DNA of 64,000 nucleotides from Dysosmobacter acutus (GCF_018919205.1 NZ_JAHLQN010000001.1:1612001-1676000), one strand, 5' to 3'. Positions 15,976 through 25,036 are shown, counted from the stretch's first letter. Notes: a model not told the origin generated them from the letters alone. Made by a program: numbers and translations.

Positions 15976-17391
15976 TTACGCTTCGTTAGATTTCTCAGAG
16001 GCCTCATTTCCTTTTTTATTGGAGAGAAGGGACCCCACAACACAGATAATCAAACAAATACTGGAGCCAAGAATAACGCCGGCAATACCAGTTGCCTTGT
16101 TAAACGTGTAGTCCCAAATAGTTGAGACAAGGCAACCCGTCAGCATAGCGACATTTGCAACCTTTGCATTCATTTTCTTCCACAATACACCAAGCACCAG
16201 CGGGAAGAACACGCCTGCGCCGTAGGAGCTGCCGCCAACTCTGAACAGCTGGAATACATCGTCCCAGTACATGACAAGAAGGAGGATTACCACAGCAGAG
16301 CAGGGAATAATAATTCTGTTGAGCTTCAGCTTCCTGTCACTATCCATATTCGGAGCAAATCTGGGAATCACATCGTCTGTGAGAGTGGAGGAGATGATCA
16401 GCAGGAAAGAGTCGCCTGTCGTAAGCAGCAGGCCGAGAATTGCAGATAGCATCAGACCCTTCAGCACGGGCGGGAAATAAGCGGAAACGAGCATGGGAAC
16501 ATATTGAGAACCGTCTTCCAGTCCGGGGAAAATAAAAGGTATGCAATAAACGGACATGATGACGATGACGTAGGTCACGAATGCGATGATGCCCGCTATA
16601 GTAAGGCCTCTGGTGGCCGTCTTGGCATCTTTCGCGGCGAGCGCTCGCTGGGAATAGGCGGGATCGACAGAGACGGCAAGCACGTTTGCTAACACATAGC
16701 CCAGCATCGTGAGAGGCTCCATGCCCTTGAAAACATTCAAGCGATCCGGATCCGTATTTGCCAGGACAAATTCAACACCGCCCGCCTGATGGAAAGAAAT
16801 AAAGGGAATGATAATCGCCATACCGACAATGAGGATGACAGATTGAAGGGTATCTGTTGTAGTAACACCCCAGAGACCACTGAATACCGTGAAAAGAACA
16901 ATAACAAGCGCGCCGATCAAGGCCCCCGTAGTTCGATCCGTCAGTCCGAGAGCTTCGCAGGTAGTGCCAAAAGCGGTAAATTGTGCCGCGGTATAGCTGC
17001 AAGCCATCAAAAGAACGCACAAAGAGGAGATGGACCGGGTATTCTTGTTATAACGCATCTCCAGGAATTCAGGAATTGATGTAGCTCCACTCTTACGCAG
17101 AGGCTTGGAAAGAAGAATGAGGATGGGGAATCCCACGATGAAGTAGCATAAGGTCTGGGCATATCCCGACATACCATGTTTGTAAACATTGGCAAAGTTG
17201 CCGAAAATAACCCCTGCACCCATGCAGGTTGCAATGCTGGAACCAACAACAAGTTTCAGATTCAGGCTTTGTCCCGCGCTTGTAAAGTCTTTGGAATTTT
17301 TGACTTTCTTCCCACACATGATGCCAATGCCGATCATGATTACCATGTATAAAAAGATAACTGCAATATCCACAAATCCTATTGTACTCAT
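15976..17391 (-). CDS. Sodium:solute symporter (SSS family)
   Basis: This 471-residue protein has about 13 hydrophobic segments. It begins VDIAVIFLYMVIMIGIGIM and has KDFTSAGQSLNLKLVVGSS, both typical of the PutP/PanF-like SSS family. GVTTTDTLQSVILIVGMAII and a Lys/Glu-rich cytoplasmic tail are also present. It would import an organic solute with Na+. Its place between the two M24 genes and an opine-type dehydrogenase makes it the likely uptake system for the compound that the cluster degrades. The ribosome site GAGGGAG precedes ATG 17391. Substrate prediction by sequence alone is not possible. Confidence 0.9.
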   Translation of the reverse strand: MSTIGFVDIAVIFLYMVIMIGIGIMCGKKVKNSKDFTSAGQSLNLKLVVGSSIATCMGAGVIFGNFANVYKHGMSGYAQTLCYFIVGFPILILLSKPLRKSGATSIPEFLEMRYNKNTRSISSLCVLLMACSYTAAQFTAFGTTCEALGLTDRTTGALIGALVIVLFTVFSGLWGVTTTDTLQSVILIVGMAIIIPFISFHQAGGVEFVLANTDPDRLNVFKGMEPLTMLGYVLANVLAVSVDPAYSQRALAAKDAKTATRGLTIAGIIAFVTYVIVIMSVYCIPFIFPGLEDGSQYVPMLVSAYFPPVLKGLMLSAILGLLLTTGDSFLLIISSTLTDDVIPRFAPNMDSDRKLKLNRIIIPCSAVVILLLVMYWDDVFQLFRVGGSSYGAGVFFPLVLGVLWKKMNAKVANVAMLTGCLVSTIWDYTFNKATGIAGVILGSSICLIICVVGSLLSNKKGNEASEKSNEA

Positions 17392-17736
17392 AGCATTTTC
17401 TCCCTCTATTTATAGTATATAGTCGATTGTAAAACGCAAAAAATCCTGTAAATTTAACACTTCTTGGGAACGCTTAGTGCAGCAATTCCTCCGGCTGTTT
17501 TCTTGAAAGCACATATCGGCCTTGCAATAACCGTTTAAAAGCCGATGAAATTTTTCAGCTCAATGGGGGAGCCGCACTTAAAATTTCCATTTGATTTTTT
17601 GAAATCTCGAACTTTTACAATTGCCTACTCTATATGTCCTCCCACCTCCAAGCTCCATGATGAAATCAATATTTCGGTATCAGGTATTTCCAAATTCATC
17701 ATGGCGAAATTTGTCCTATAATTTTATAAGATTCAC
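17392..17736. other. Gene-free spacer between symporter and amidotransferase genes
   Basis: These 345 AT-rich bases contain no credible ORF. A TATA-rich stretch at 17408-17425 (tttatagtatatagtcgatt) just before the symporter probably carries its promoter on the minus strand. A 10-bp inverted repeat CCATGATGAA/TTCATCATGG with a loop of about 30 bases lies near 17655-17704, downstream of the amidotransferase gene. It lacks a T run, so its role is unclear. Confidence 0.4.
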
Positions 17737-19377
17737 TTAAGAGAAATTGCCCGCGCTCAATTGAGTAATCCATGTTCCCTGATTCTTAGCAATATTTACA
17801 GCCATGCTCAAAAAGGATATCATAAGTTCTTTTGCGCAGTTAAATGGTTTGGCTATTTCCGGATGGAACTGAGAGCCATACATCAGCCTCCCGGTGGCCC
17901 GAATCATTTCATTGCAAACAAACCCTTTGCTGTCTTTTGACGTCGCAAGAATTTCCCATCCTTCCGGGATAAGGGAAACCATCCATGAATGAAGCTCTGT
18001 ACCATAAAACGGAGTACTCATACCCTTCCAAATGGGATCTTCTTTCTGGATAGAGATGGGAGGAATGTCTTGTTCAATAATATCCTGCAATTCGTTGGTC
18101 CTGTATGAGCGCCCTGTATCCCTTGCAGCAGTGCTGCCGTAAGCCATTCCCATCATCTGTATCCCCGCACAGGACCCCCAGACAGGGATATTGGTGGTCC
18201 TGATCAACTCATACTCGCCGTTGAATTCAAAAAGGGGAAGCTGGCAAAATACATTGGGGGAACCGGAAAGAAAGATAGCCAAAGGCTTATGCTTTATCTG
18301 CTCAAACATTTTCAGTGAAAACATGTGTGCGGGAAGCTCTAAAACATCCAAGTCCCATGGGGGAGCAATATGTCCGTCTGTTCCCTTTATCATCTTGCCG
18401 AAGTCGGTTTTCACTATGCCCTTTTCCGGTACAAAGCTAAAAATATTGCTTATTACAAGGACATAGTTTCCGTGAGGAACTTCGGGAACAGCAGGCTGAG
18501 CCCTTGAATACAGCAAAATATCATAGATTTTGGGACTGCGGCCATGCCAGGCTCTAATGCAGAGCCTGACGTATCGAGCTGAAATGTCCTTTTCAAGGTC
18601 GATAACTGCTCTGAAGGAATTTGCGCCCCTCCGCTCCGTTTCAGCAATATCCGTCCAGGTTTTATCATCATTGCTGTATTGCCAGATATATTCCGCCAGC
18701 CTTCCGTCAAGATTTGAAGGGTTTGCCCAATCAGATCCGCTTGCCAGGCAGGCTCGCCAACCGGCTGCCCCACTTGTCATGAAAATCCGCGAAAGTAATT
18801 TAGGTTCGCCCAAATCAAAGCGAATCCAGTGACTGGATTGTCCGGCGGCTCCTTCCCAATAGGTTTCGCTCTTGTCATTCCGGTCTAAAATATTCTCTTT
18901 GCCGTATCCGAACGACGTCGTAATATCGGATATTGGCAGCCTTAAATATTCAAAGCTGTCTTTTTCTGCGGTATCAATAAAAAACCTGGCTGTAATTCCC
19001 CCGTATTCTGTACTCCAGTCGCTCTCCACTCCCATGGAATCGACAGCTTTCACTCTCCAGAACCACTGGGTTTTGTCCTTCAATTCTTTTTCCACTCTTG
19101 CCGCAGAGATATAGACATCCTCCGGGATTCCCTCTACTTGAAAAAAGTCCGTAGTACAAAACGACTCATCGGTATCCATTTGAAGTATATATTTGCGGGG
19201 TGGAATCCCCCCATCGCTGTTTCTCCAGGTGAGAAGCGGTCTTGCATCGGTGCAAACCTCGTCAAGACGCGGAGAGCTCTCTGGCATCGGAGCCGTCAGT
19301 GCCATACTTTCATTCCTGTCCTTCCCGGGAATAAAACATAATTCAGGCGGTGAAATTTCTTGATGAATCGGAACCAT
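17737..19377 (-). CDS. Fn3-like + F5/8C (discoidin) + class I glutamine-amidotransferase-like protein
   Basis: The 546-residue protein has no signal peptide, so it is predicted cytoplasmic. Three parts are visible. Residues about 35-130 form an Fn3/Ig-like module (PLLTWRNSDGG, KTQWFWRVKAVDSMG). Residues about 145-300 form an F5/8 type C-like module (HWIRFDLGEPKLLSRIFMTS, ISARYVRLCIRAW). Residues about 308-530 form a class I glutamine amidotransferase fold, with the nucleophile in VWGSCAGIQMMG and the His-Glu pair in YGSQFHPEI. Such amidotransferase folds include gamma-glutamyl hydrolases, which may fit a pathway releasing glutamate or an amine. The combination is unusual, because F5/8C modules normally bind carbohydrates outside cells. 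The start has AGGAGG six bases upstream. Confidence 0.75.
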   Translation of the reverse strand: MVPIHQEISPPELCFIPGKDRNESMALTAPMPESSPRLDEVCTDARPLLTWRNSDGGIPPRKYILQMDTDESFCTTDFFQVEGIPEDVYISAARVEKELKDKTQWFWRVKAVDSMGVESDWSTEYGGITARFFIDTAEKDSFEYLRLPISDITTSFGYGKENILDRNDKSETYWEGAAGQSSHWIRFDLGEPKLLSRIFMTSGAAGWRACLASGSDWANPSNLDGRLAEYIWQYSNDDKTWTDIAETERRGANSFRAVIDLEKDISARYVRLCIRAWHGRSPKIYDILLYSRAQPAVPEVPHGNYVLVISNIFSFVPEKGIVKTDFGKMIKGTDGHIAPPWDLDVLELPAHMFSLKMFEQIKHKPLAIFLSGSPNVFCQLPLFEFNGEYELIRTTNIPVWGSCAGIQMMGMAYGSTAARDTGRSYRTNELQDIIEQDIPPISIQKEDPIWKGMSTPFYGTELHSWMVSLIPEGWEILATSKDSKGFVCNEMIRATGRLMYGSQFHPEIAKPFNCAKELMISFLSMAVNIAKNQGTWITQLSAGNFS

Positions 19378-19503
19378 TGTTTACCTCCTGATTGAATTTA
19401 TAAAATAGCGCAACGCCAATTTGAAACATTGCTCCGCGGCTGGCTGGGGAATAGCCGCCCCGTCATTGATAGCCGTTCCCCTTACCGAGCCGGTTAAGCC
19501 ATT

Positions 19504-20682
19504 TTACATATTTTCAAAAAGTACACGCTCCAGGGTGGTCAAGCGCTCGGGCCCATTGTCCGTTACAAGAACACTTTCGCTAAAGCCCATTCCGCCCGCC
19601 ATCATCAGCATATGGAAAATCATTCCGGATTCCAATTTCCAATCCTTCCCGGGGACAAATTCACGGATAAATTCACCGGCGGAAGGGCGATAGTTAAGAC
19701 CAATCGAGTAGCCGACACGGTTTGTATACGTCTCGCGCAGCCCAGCCTTCAGAATCGGTTCGCGGCAAGCGCTGTCAATTACGCTGGAAGGGGTTCCCGG
19801 CAGCATTAGCGAAATAGCCTTGTCCTGCGTGCGGAGGATTATCTCCGCGACACGCTTTTGCTCGTCGCTTGCCGGTCCCACAATGGCACTTCGCATCATT
19901 TTTGCGTCGTATTTGTGGCAGGAGGCAACCAGTTCAAAGTAGGCGATATCGCCGCGTTCAAGAACCCTATCACCATAGGCACCGTGCAATTGATTTGTTC
20001 TGCTGCCTGAGGTGATGATGCCGATGAGAGGGATTCCCGCGCCGGCATGGACTTCGGCGTTGAATACGGCAGCGGCTAATTCCTTTTCAACTGCTCCTTC
20101 TTTTACAGCGTTTAAACCTGCGCGCATGCCTGCTTCCACTTGACGGCAGGCCATACGCATATATTCGATTTCTCTTGGGGATTTAATAATACGCAGATGA
20201 TCAACAATGCGGGGCTCCGCAACCAAGGTTGCATTAGGCAGCAGCTCCTGCATTTTTTTCCAACGTTCAACTGTCAAAAACCAGGAATGTTCATCCACAC
20301 CAATTTTCCCGTTTTCAAGCCCCATTCCCTCGACTGCTCTGCGCGCCGCATCCAGCCAAACAGGCACAGGGTCGGCCGCATCTGAATAGACGGTAAAAGT
20401 CCTAACCCAAGATAGCGCCTCCGCGGCGGGGACCTCCATATCACGGACGATCAACACGGGGTCGCCTTCACTTGGGACAGCCAAAGCGTGGTATGAAAAA
20501 AATCCAGTTGAAGTGTAGAAGCCACTCAGATAGAGGATGTTTTCCGGCTGGTGCAGCAACAGCAACGGAAGACCGTGTTTTTTCATTTCTTCCTGTGCAC
20601 GCCGCAGACGCATTTTGTACTCTTCAAGGGGAAATTCCAAACCAGAGGTCAAGGGAGCGTCAGAAATAACAAAATTATCCAT
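19504..20682 (-). CDS. M24-family creatinase/ectoine-hydrolase-like protein (2)
   Basis: This 392-residue paralogue of the protein at 14632-15807 has the same order of motifs: LLLLHQPENILYLSGFYTST, NQLHGAYGDRV, IAYFELVAS, GYSIGLNYRPSAGEFIREF and GFSESVLVTDNGPERLT. The canonical metal ligands of M24 peptidases are again replaced, so a metal-free hydrolase of the creatinase/DoeA type is more likely than a peptidase. The His and Glu in LHG...YFEL are shared by both copies. Two divergent copies in one cluster suggest two related substrates or a heteromer. Creatinase-type proteins form dimers. The ribosome site GGAAGGG precedes ATG 20682. Confidence 0.8.
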   Translation of the reverse strand: MDNFVISDAPLTSGLEFPLEEYKMRLRRAQEEMKKHGLPLLLLHQPENILYLSGFYTSTGFFSYHALAVPSEGDPVLIVRDMEVPAAEALSWVRTFTVYSDAADPVPVWLDAARRAVEGMGLENGKIGVDEHSWFLTVERWKKMQELLPNATLVAEPRIVDHLRIIKSPREIEYMRMACRQVEAGMRAGLNAVKEGAVEKELAAAVFNAEVHAGAGIPLIGIITSGSRTNQLHGAYGDRVLERGDIAYFELVASCHKYDAKMMRSAIVGPASDEQKRVAEIILRTQDKAISLMLPGTPSSVIDSACREPILKAGLRETYTNRVGYSIGLNYRPSAGEFIREFVPGKDWKLESGMIFHMLMMAGGMGFSESVLVTDNGPERLTTLERVLFENM

Positions 20683-20785
20683 TTTACAAGTCCCTTCCGT
20701 TTGAGTTTTATTGGTTCCTTATATAGATCTTCCGTATGGTGGCAAGCGGAAGAATATTAAGTACGGCGGCGCGTTCAAAAGAATA

Positions 20786-22033
20786 TTACGCTTTTGAAAC
20801 TCCCTTGTGGAGATAGGCGAGGAGTTCCTCTTTGCTCATGTTGTCAATACCAAGATAAGCGAGGCTGTAGCGGCTGGCCTCAAAGAAGTTCTTCCGGTGC
20901 ATCGCCCCCGCCAGAACAATCATTGCGTCGATGATCGGGGTCTGCACGCCGTACTGCACACCCAGGTCATGATAAATCTTGCAGCCGATGGGAACGTCCT
21001 CGGTCATGTAACGATGGTGAATGCTGTTGGGGCCGGTGTTTCCTTCGGAAGAGGGCTGGTCAAGCGGAAAAACGACATTGTCGTCGCCATTTTCATCAAG
21101 GCCCATGTACTCTTGTGTCAGCACGCTGCGGCGGGAAAAAAACATTTCCTTCTTATAGGTAGGCGTGCCGACACCGATGGCCTTTGCCAATTGAATCTCC
21201 TCGCCGTAGAACTGATATTGCACCTCACAAATAGACGGGCACAGGCCGTGAGAATACATCGAATAACTGGTTTTATCATATCCGCCGAAAATTACACCCC
21301 AGTTTTCCATTGTGGAAACGCCAAGGACAGTGGCGGGAACATGGATAACGGGGTTGACGTTGGCGAAGTCGACGTCTAAGATCGTGTTGCCTTTGGATGG
21401 GCCGTCGCCGTTGGTCACAGCGTCCATACACGGCAGATATTTGGAGGCTTCCAGAAAGTCGTCCGTGTCAGTCATCGGGAGAGCGGCGCCGCGCAGCGTA
21501 ATCGCGCGGTACTTTGCACTTACATGCGGAAACACACATTTTCCGATATTTTCGAGTCGGGTGCCATAAGGCGCGGAGGACCACCCACCGACAAGAATCT
21601 TCTTCGTGCAACCCATCTCCCGCATGAGTTTGCGCAGCAGCAGGCAGCCAAAGTTATCGGTAAACACATTGACAACCTGACCATCCTCCAAATAGGGGAT
21701 CATCGCGCGGAACATTGCCTCATGTCCCCAGGAGCCACAGGAAACAACAATATGCCCCGCCCCCTTGACCGCTTTTTCGATGTCTGTTGTCACGATGTCG
21801 ATAAACGCGCGCCCACTGCGCTCAAAGCAGTACTTGTTTCGCTGAATACCGTCAAAGAGAATGCCGGTCTTGTCAAGGTCCTTTAGGGACTTTTCAGCAA
21901 ATGGCGGCACGTCAAACAGCCGCACCTCCCGGCCTGCCAGTTTGATGTCCGCGGCGCAGCTTTTGCCGACTGCGCCTCCGCCAAGCACTGCAACTGGCAG
22001 GTCTTTTAAATACTCCATCTTGCTCATGACCAT
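20786..22033 (-). CDS. Opine-type (octopine/nopaline) NAD(P)-dependent dehydrogenase
   Basis: The product has 415 residues. The N-terminal Rossmann motif VAVLGGGAVGKSCAAD binds NAD(P). The C-terminal octopine-dehydrogenase domain contains NPVIHVPATVLGVS, whose Asn-Pro-x-x-His is the usual catalytic His setting, and VQYGVQTPIIDAMIVLAG. Opine dehydrogenases join or split an amino acid and an alpha-keto acid through a secondary amine. In a catabolic operon with uptake and hydrolase genes, the splitting direction is the natural reading. This is the first gene of the minus-strand cluster and faces the LysR gene. Two in-frame ATGs (22033, 22027) are possible starts; AAAGG lies four or ten bases upstream. 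Confidence 0.85.
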   Translation of the reverse strand: MVMSKMEYLKDLPVAVLGGGAVGKSCAADIKLAGREVRLFDVPPFAEKSLKDLDKTGILFDGIQRNKYCFERSGRAFIDIVTTDIEKAVKGAGHIVVSCGSWGHEAMFRAMIPYLEDGQVVNVFTDNFGCLLLRKLMREMGCTKKILVGGWSSAPYGTRLENIGKCVFPHVSAKYRAITLRGAALPMTDTDDFLEASKYLPCMDAVTNGDGPSKGNTILDVDFANVNPVIHVPATVLGVSTMENWGVIFGGYDKTSYSMYSHGLCPSICEVQYQFYGEEIQLAKAIGVGTPTYKKEMFFSRRSVLTQEYMGLDENGDDNVVFPLDQPSSEGNTGPNSIHHRYMTEDVPIGCKIYHDLGVQYGVQTPIIDAMIVLAGAMHRKNFFEASRYSLAYLGIDNMSKEELLAYLHKGVSKA

Positions 22034-22137
22034 ACTACCTTTCCTTAAATGTTTTGTAAAAAGTCACGAATTTTCTTCTTTTTACTTTACAGATTCATTT
22101 TAAACAGCTAAGATAAATTTGTAAAATAAATAATTTT

Positions 22138-22150
22138 GATTGTTACAATC
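22138..22150. promoter_or_regulatory. LysR-type palindromic operator
   Basis: GATTGTTACAATC is a perfect 6-1-6 palindrome with the T-N11-A form of LysR sites. It sits in the AT-rich spacer between the opine-dehydrogenase gene and the lysR gene. It is flanked on both sides by GTAAAATAAA copies (22120, 22151), as expected for recognition and activation half-sites. Confidence 0.5.
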
Positions 22151-22282
22151 GTAAAATAAAATCGATTGGAATTTTTTGGAACAAAAGCAAATGGCGCTTT
22201 GCATTCAGCAGAAAGCGCCATACATGGAATGGAGAATTTATAATCGGAAGACGTACCAATTGATGTTATTTGAGGAGCAAAA

Positions 22283-23173
22283 ATGGATACAAAAATTGTA
22301 AAAACTTTTTTATGCGTTGCTGAATTGGGTAATTTTACAAAAGCAGCAGAAAAATTGGGATACGTTCAATCTACGGTTACTGTTCAGGTACAGCAGTTGG
22401 AACAGGAATTGGGGTACCCTCTTTTTGACCGGATAGGGAAGAAAGTAGCGCTCACTTCCTTTGGAAAAGAATTTTTGCCATTTGCATATGAGATGCTGCA
22501 TATTATGCAAAAGGCAACTTCACTTGGAACTTCTCCCTCCCAAATTCGGGGAACTCTCCGCATTGGCGCACTGGAAACCCTTCTTGACAGCAACATGCCG
22601 CTTATTCTTTCTTCTTATAAGTGGCAATATCCGCTTGTTGATATTGAGCTTAAAATGGGCCGTACCATCGATTTATTGGAATTACTTAAACAAAATCAAC
22701 TGGACATGCTCTATGTGTGTGAAGACATCAATGCGGATCCGGAACTTTACTGCTGCTACAAAAGAAGGGAGCAGCTTATTTTTATTACAAGTCCTGAACA
22801 TGAATTGGCAAAACAGAAAAACGTGTCACTGCGTGAAATTTTTGAGCATACTCTGATTGTTACGGAGCAAAGCGGCATTGTGTATAAACGGCTGAAAAAT
22901 CTTGCAATTAGAGAAGGGATGAAGCTGCACCATTCTTTCATTGTGGATAGTTCAGTTGCGATTATCCGGATGGTGACTAAAAACTTAGGAATAGCATTCC
23001 TCCCTGAGTATTCTGTTATCAATCAAATACAAGATGGGCAACTTGCAAAAATTAATGTTGATATGCCCCCGCAAACGTATTACAGTCAGATTCTTTACCA
23101 TACAAGCAAATGGGTTGCGCCTTTTGCTGAGGGACTCGTCGATATCATCCGAACAAGCTTTCCAGAAAAATAG
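22283..23173 (+). CDS. LysR-family transcriptional regulator of the opine-like cluster
   Basis: The regulator has 296 residues. The N-terminal winged HTH reads KTFLCVAELGNFTKAAEKLG and STVTVQVQQLEQELGYPLFD. The effector domain follows from about residue 90. It is transcribed away from the opine-dehydrogenase gene, which is the classical layout for a LysR activator of the adjacent operon. The coinducer is presumably the substrate or an intermediate. The gene is clearly richer in A/T than neighbouring transporters, supporting acquisition of the region by transfer. AGGAG lies eight bases before the ATG. Confidence 0.93.
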   Translation: MDTKIVKTFLCVAELGNFTKAAEKLGYVQSTVTVQVQQLEQELGYPLFDRIGKKVALTSFGKEFLPFAYEMLHIMQKATSLGTSPSQIRGTLRIGALETLLDSNMPLILSSYKWQYPLVDIELKMGRTIDLLELLKQNQLDMLYVCEDINADPELYCCYKRREQLIFITSPEHELAKQKNVSLREIFEHTLIVTEQSGIVYKRLKNLAIREGMKLHHSFIVDSSVAIIRMVTKNLGIAFLPEYSVINQIQDGQLAKINVDMPPQTYYSQILYHTSKWVAPFAEGLVDIIRTSFPEK

Positions 23174-23273
23174 CCGATTGCGGTCATACTGTGAAGACGA
23201 TGGACACAAAGATGCAGATAAATGCGGCATGGTTTATGTCATAGAAAAGTCCGGCGGAGCTTTGTCAACAAAA

Positions 23274-23308
23274 ATCCCCCCTGCGCGGAAAAACCGCGCA
23301 AGGGGGAT
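23274..23308 (-). terminator. Terminator of the NSS transporter gene
   Basis: An imperfect 15-bp stem (ATCCCCC.TGCGCGG with CCGCGCA.GGGGGAT) has a five-base loop. On the minus strand it is followed by TTTTTG, nine bases past the transporter stop codon. Confidence 0.82.
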
Positions 23309-23316
23309 TCGTATGT

Positions 23317-24672
23317 TTACAGGCCAAGGATCAGGATGATGAGGATCAGGACAGGCAGGATGAACTGAAGATAGAACTTCAAAACCCGGCTGCGGGGCAT
23401 CCGCAGACCAGTGCCTGTGTTGGCCTCCTCCAGATACTTGTCGTAGCCCCAGCCCCATCTGCTGACGCAGAAGAGCAGATAGATCAGAGAGCCCAGGGGC
23501 AGCAGCAGGTTGCTGACCAGGAAGTCCTCGCTGTCCAGCACATCCTTGCCCAAGATGGGGCGGAAGTCGCTCAGTACATTATAGCCCAACAGGCAGGGCA
23601 GGCTGGCGATCAGGACGAAGACGCAGTTGATGACCACGGCTTTTTTCCGGCTCCAGCCGAAGTTGTCGATGCAGCTGGCCAGCAGGTTCTCAAACACCGC
23701 GATGACGGTGGAGAAGCTGGCAAAGGTCATGAACAGGAAAAACAGCGTGCCCCAGAGCCGGCCGCCGGCCATATTTACAAACACCCGGGGCAGCGTCATG
23801 AAGATCAGAGCCGGGCCCTGCGTGGTCTCCACATTGAAGGAGAAGCAGGCGGGGAAGATGATAAGGCCGGACATCAGCGCCACAAAGGTGTCCAGTCCGC
23901 AGATGCGGACGGCCTCGCCGGTGAGGGTGTGGTCCTTGGACATATAGCTGCCGAAAATCTCCATGGCGGCAATGCCCAGACTCAGGGTGAAGAAGGCCTG
24001 GTTCATGGCCGCGGTGATCACGTTGCCCAGCCCCACCTCGGAGGCCCGCTGGAAGTCGGGCAGCAGATAGAATTTTACGCCCTCCACAGCCCCTTCCAGG
24101 GTCAGGCTGTGAACCGCCAGCACTACAATCAGAAGCAGCAGCCCGGTCATCATGACCTTTGTGATGCGCTCCAGCCCCTTCTGGAGGCCGAAGCTGCACA
24201 CAAGGAAGCCGGCCAGCACCGTGAGCACCATCCACATAGCCATTTCGGCGGGGGCACCCAGCATGGCGTTGAACACACCGTCGATGGCCTCACCTTCCAG
24301 TCCGGTAAAGGCGCCGCCGGCAAATTTGAAGAAATAGCCCAGCATCCAGCCGGACACGGTGGTGTAGTACATCATCAGCAGATAGCAGCCGATCACGCAG
24401 AACCAGCCGTGGATATGCCACTTGCTGCCCGGCTTCTCCAGCGCCTTGTAGCCCAGTACCGCGCTTTTCCGGCTGGCCCGGCCCACCGCCAGTTCCATGG
24501 TCAGCACGGGCACGCCCATGATGATCAGAAACAGCAGGTAGAAGAGCACAAACACGCCGCCGCCGTTGGCGCCGGTCACGTAGGGGAATTTCCAGACGTT
24601 CCCGATTCCGATGGCGCACCCGGCGCTCACCAGCAAAAAGCCCAGGCGGGATTGGAAGTTTTCTCGTTTCAT
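23317..24672 (-). CDS. Sodium-dependent transporter, NSS (SNF) family
   Basis: The 451-residue protein has about 12 helices and shows the NSS signature near the N-terminus: GFLLVSAGCAIGIGNVWKFP with GANGGGVFVLFY. Bacterial members such as LeuT, MhsT and TnaT import amino acids with Na+. The start is ATG 24672, with AAGGAG nine bases upstream; ATG 24696 lacks a site. A good promoter lies at 24736-24764. It is a single-gene unit ended by a terminator. The gene is GC-rich like the host background, unlike the adjacent LysR island, so the island boundary lies between 23173 and 23270. Confidence 0.9.
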   Translation of the reverse strand: MKRENFQSRLGFLLVSAGCAIGIGNVWKFPYVTGANGGGVFVLFYLLFLIIMGVPVLTMELAVGRASRKSAVLGYKALEKPGSKWHIHGWFCVIGCYLLMMYYTTVSGWMLGYFFKFAGGAFTGLEGEAIDGVFNAMLGAPAEMAMWMVLTVLAGFLVCSFGLQKGLERITKVMMTGLLLLIVVLAVHSLTLEGAVEGVKFYLLPDFQRASEVGLGNVITAAMNQAFFTLSLGIAAMEIFGSYMSKDHTLTGEAVRICGLDTFVALMSGLIIFPACFSFNVETTQGPALIFMTLPRVFVNMAGGRLWGTLFFLFMTFASFSTVIAVFENLLASCIDNFGWSRKKAVVINCVFVLIASLPCLLGYNVLSDFRPILGKDVLDSEDFLVSNLLLPLGSLIYLLFCVSRWGWGYDKYLEEANTGTGLRMPRSRVLKFYLQFILPVLILIILILGL

Positions 24673-24735
24673 TCGATCTTTCTCCTTCACGTACACTTAC
24701 GCAGGCAAACACAACCCGCGGAAATCTAATACTGT

Positions 24736-24764
24736 ATGGTAGCAGTTGGAAGGGAGAAAGTCAA
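24736..24764 (-). promoter_or_regulatory. Promoter of the NSS transporter gene
   Basis: On the minus strand TTGACT (24764-24759) is followed after 17 bases by TACCAT (24741-24736). Initiation would fall near 24729, about 57 bases before the start codon. Confidence 0.6.
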
Positions 24765-24995
24765 CCTTTTCACGGGAAAATGGAACGGAGAAGGAGAGAA
24801 AGGCAGAAAAATAAATGAAAAGTGCAGTTTTTCATGACTCTGCATGCAGAATGGCTTGAAGGGGGAATGGCGAATCTGATTCTTTAAAGCAAAAAAGACG
24901 CGTTGCGTCAAAGGGGACAGAGGCGATGCGGCAAAGAAAAGAGCGGAGGCGGAGATGTGGAAAAATGAAGGCGGCGTAGCAGGAGACCACAAAAA

Positions 24996-25023
24996 GCCAC
25001 GGACCGCTTCTGCGGTCCGCGGC
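24996..25023 (-). terminator. Terminator of the CBS-domain gene
   Basis: A 12-base stem (GCCGCGGACCGC with GCGGTCCGTGGC) has a four-base loop and is followed by TTTTTG on the minus strand, 13 bases past the stop codon. Confidence 0.8.
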
Positions 25024-25036
25024 AGTGATATGTAGG

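Larger units (their letters stand above)
24673..25036. other. Gene-free spacer between NSS and CBS genes
   Basis: These 364 bases hold the NSS promoter (24736-24764) and the CBS-gene terminator (24996-25023). An ORF on the minus strand (24726-24992) has no ribosome site and low-complexity content, so I do not accept it. Confidence 0.5.

Noticed and set aside
24726-24992. Minus-strand 88-codon ORF
   Set aside because: It has no ribosome site, a low-complexity Phe/Ser/Pro composition, and overlaps the NSS promoter.
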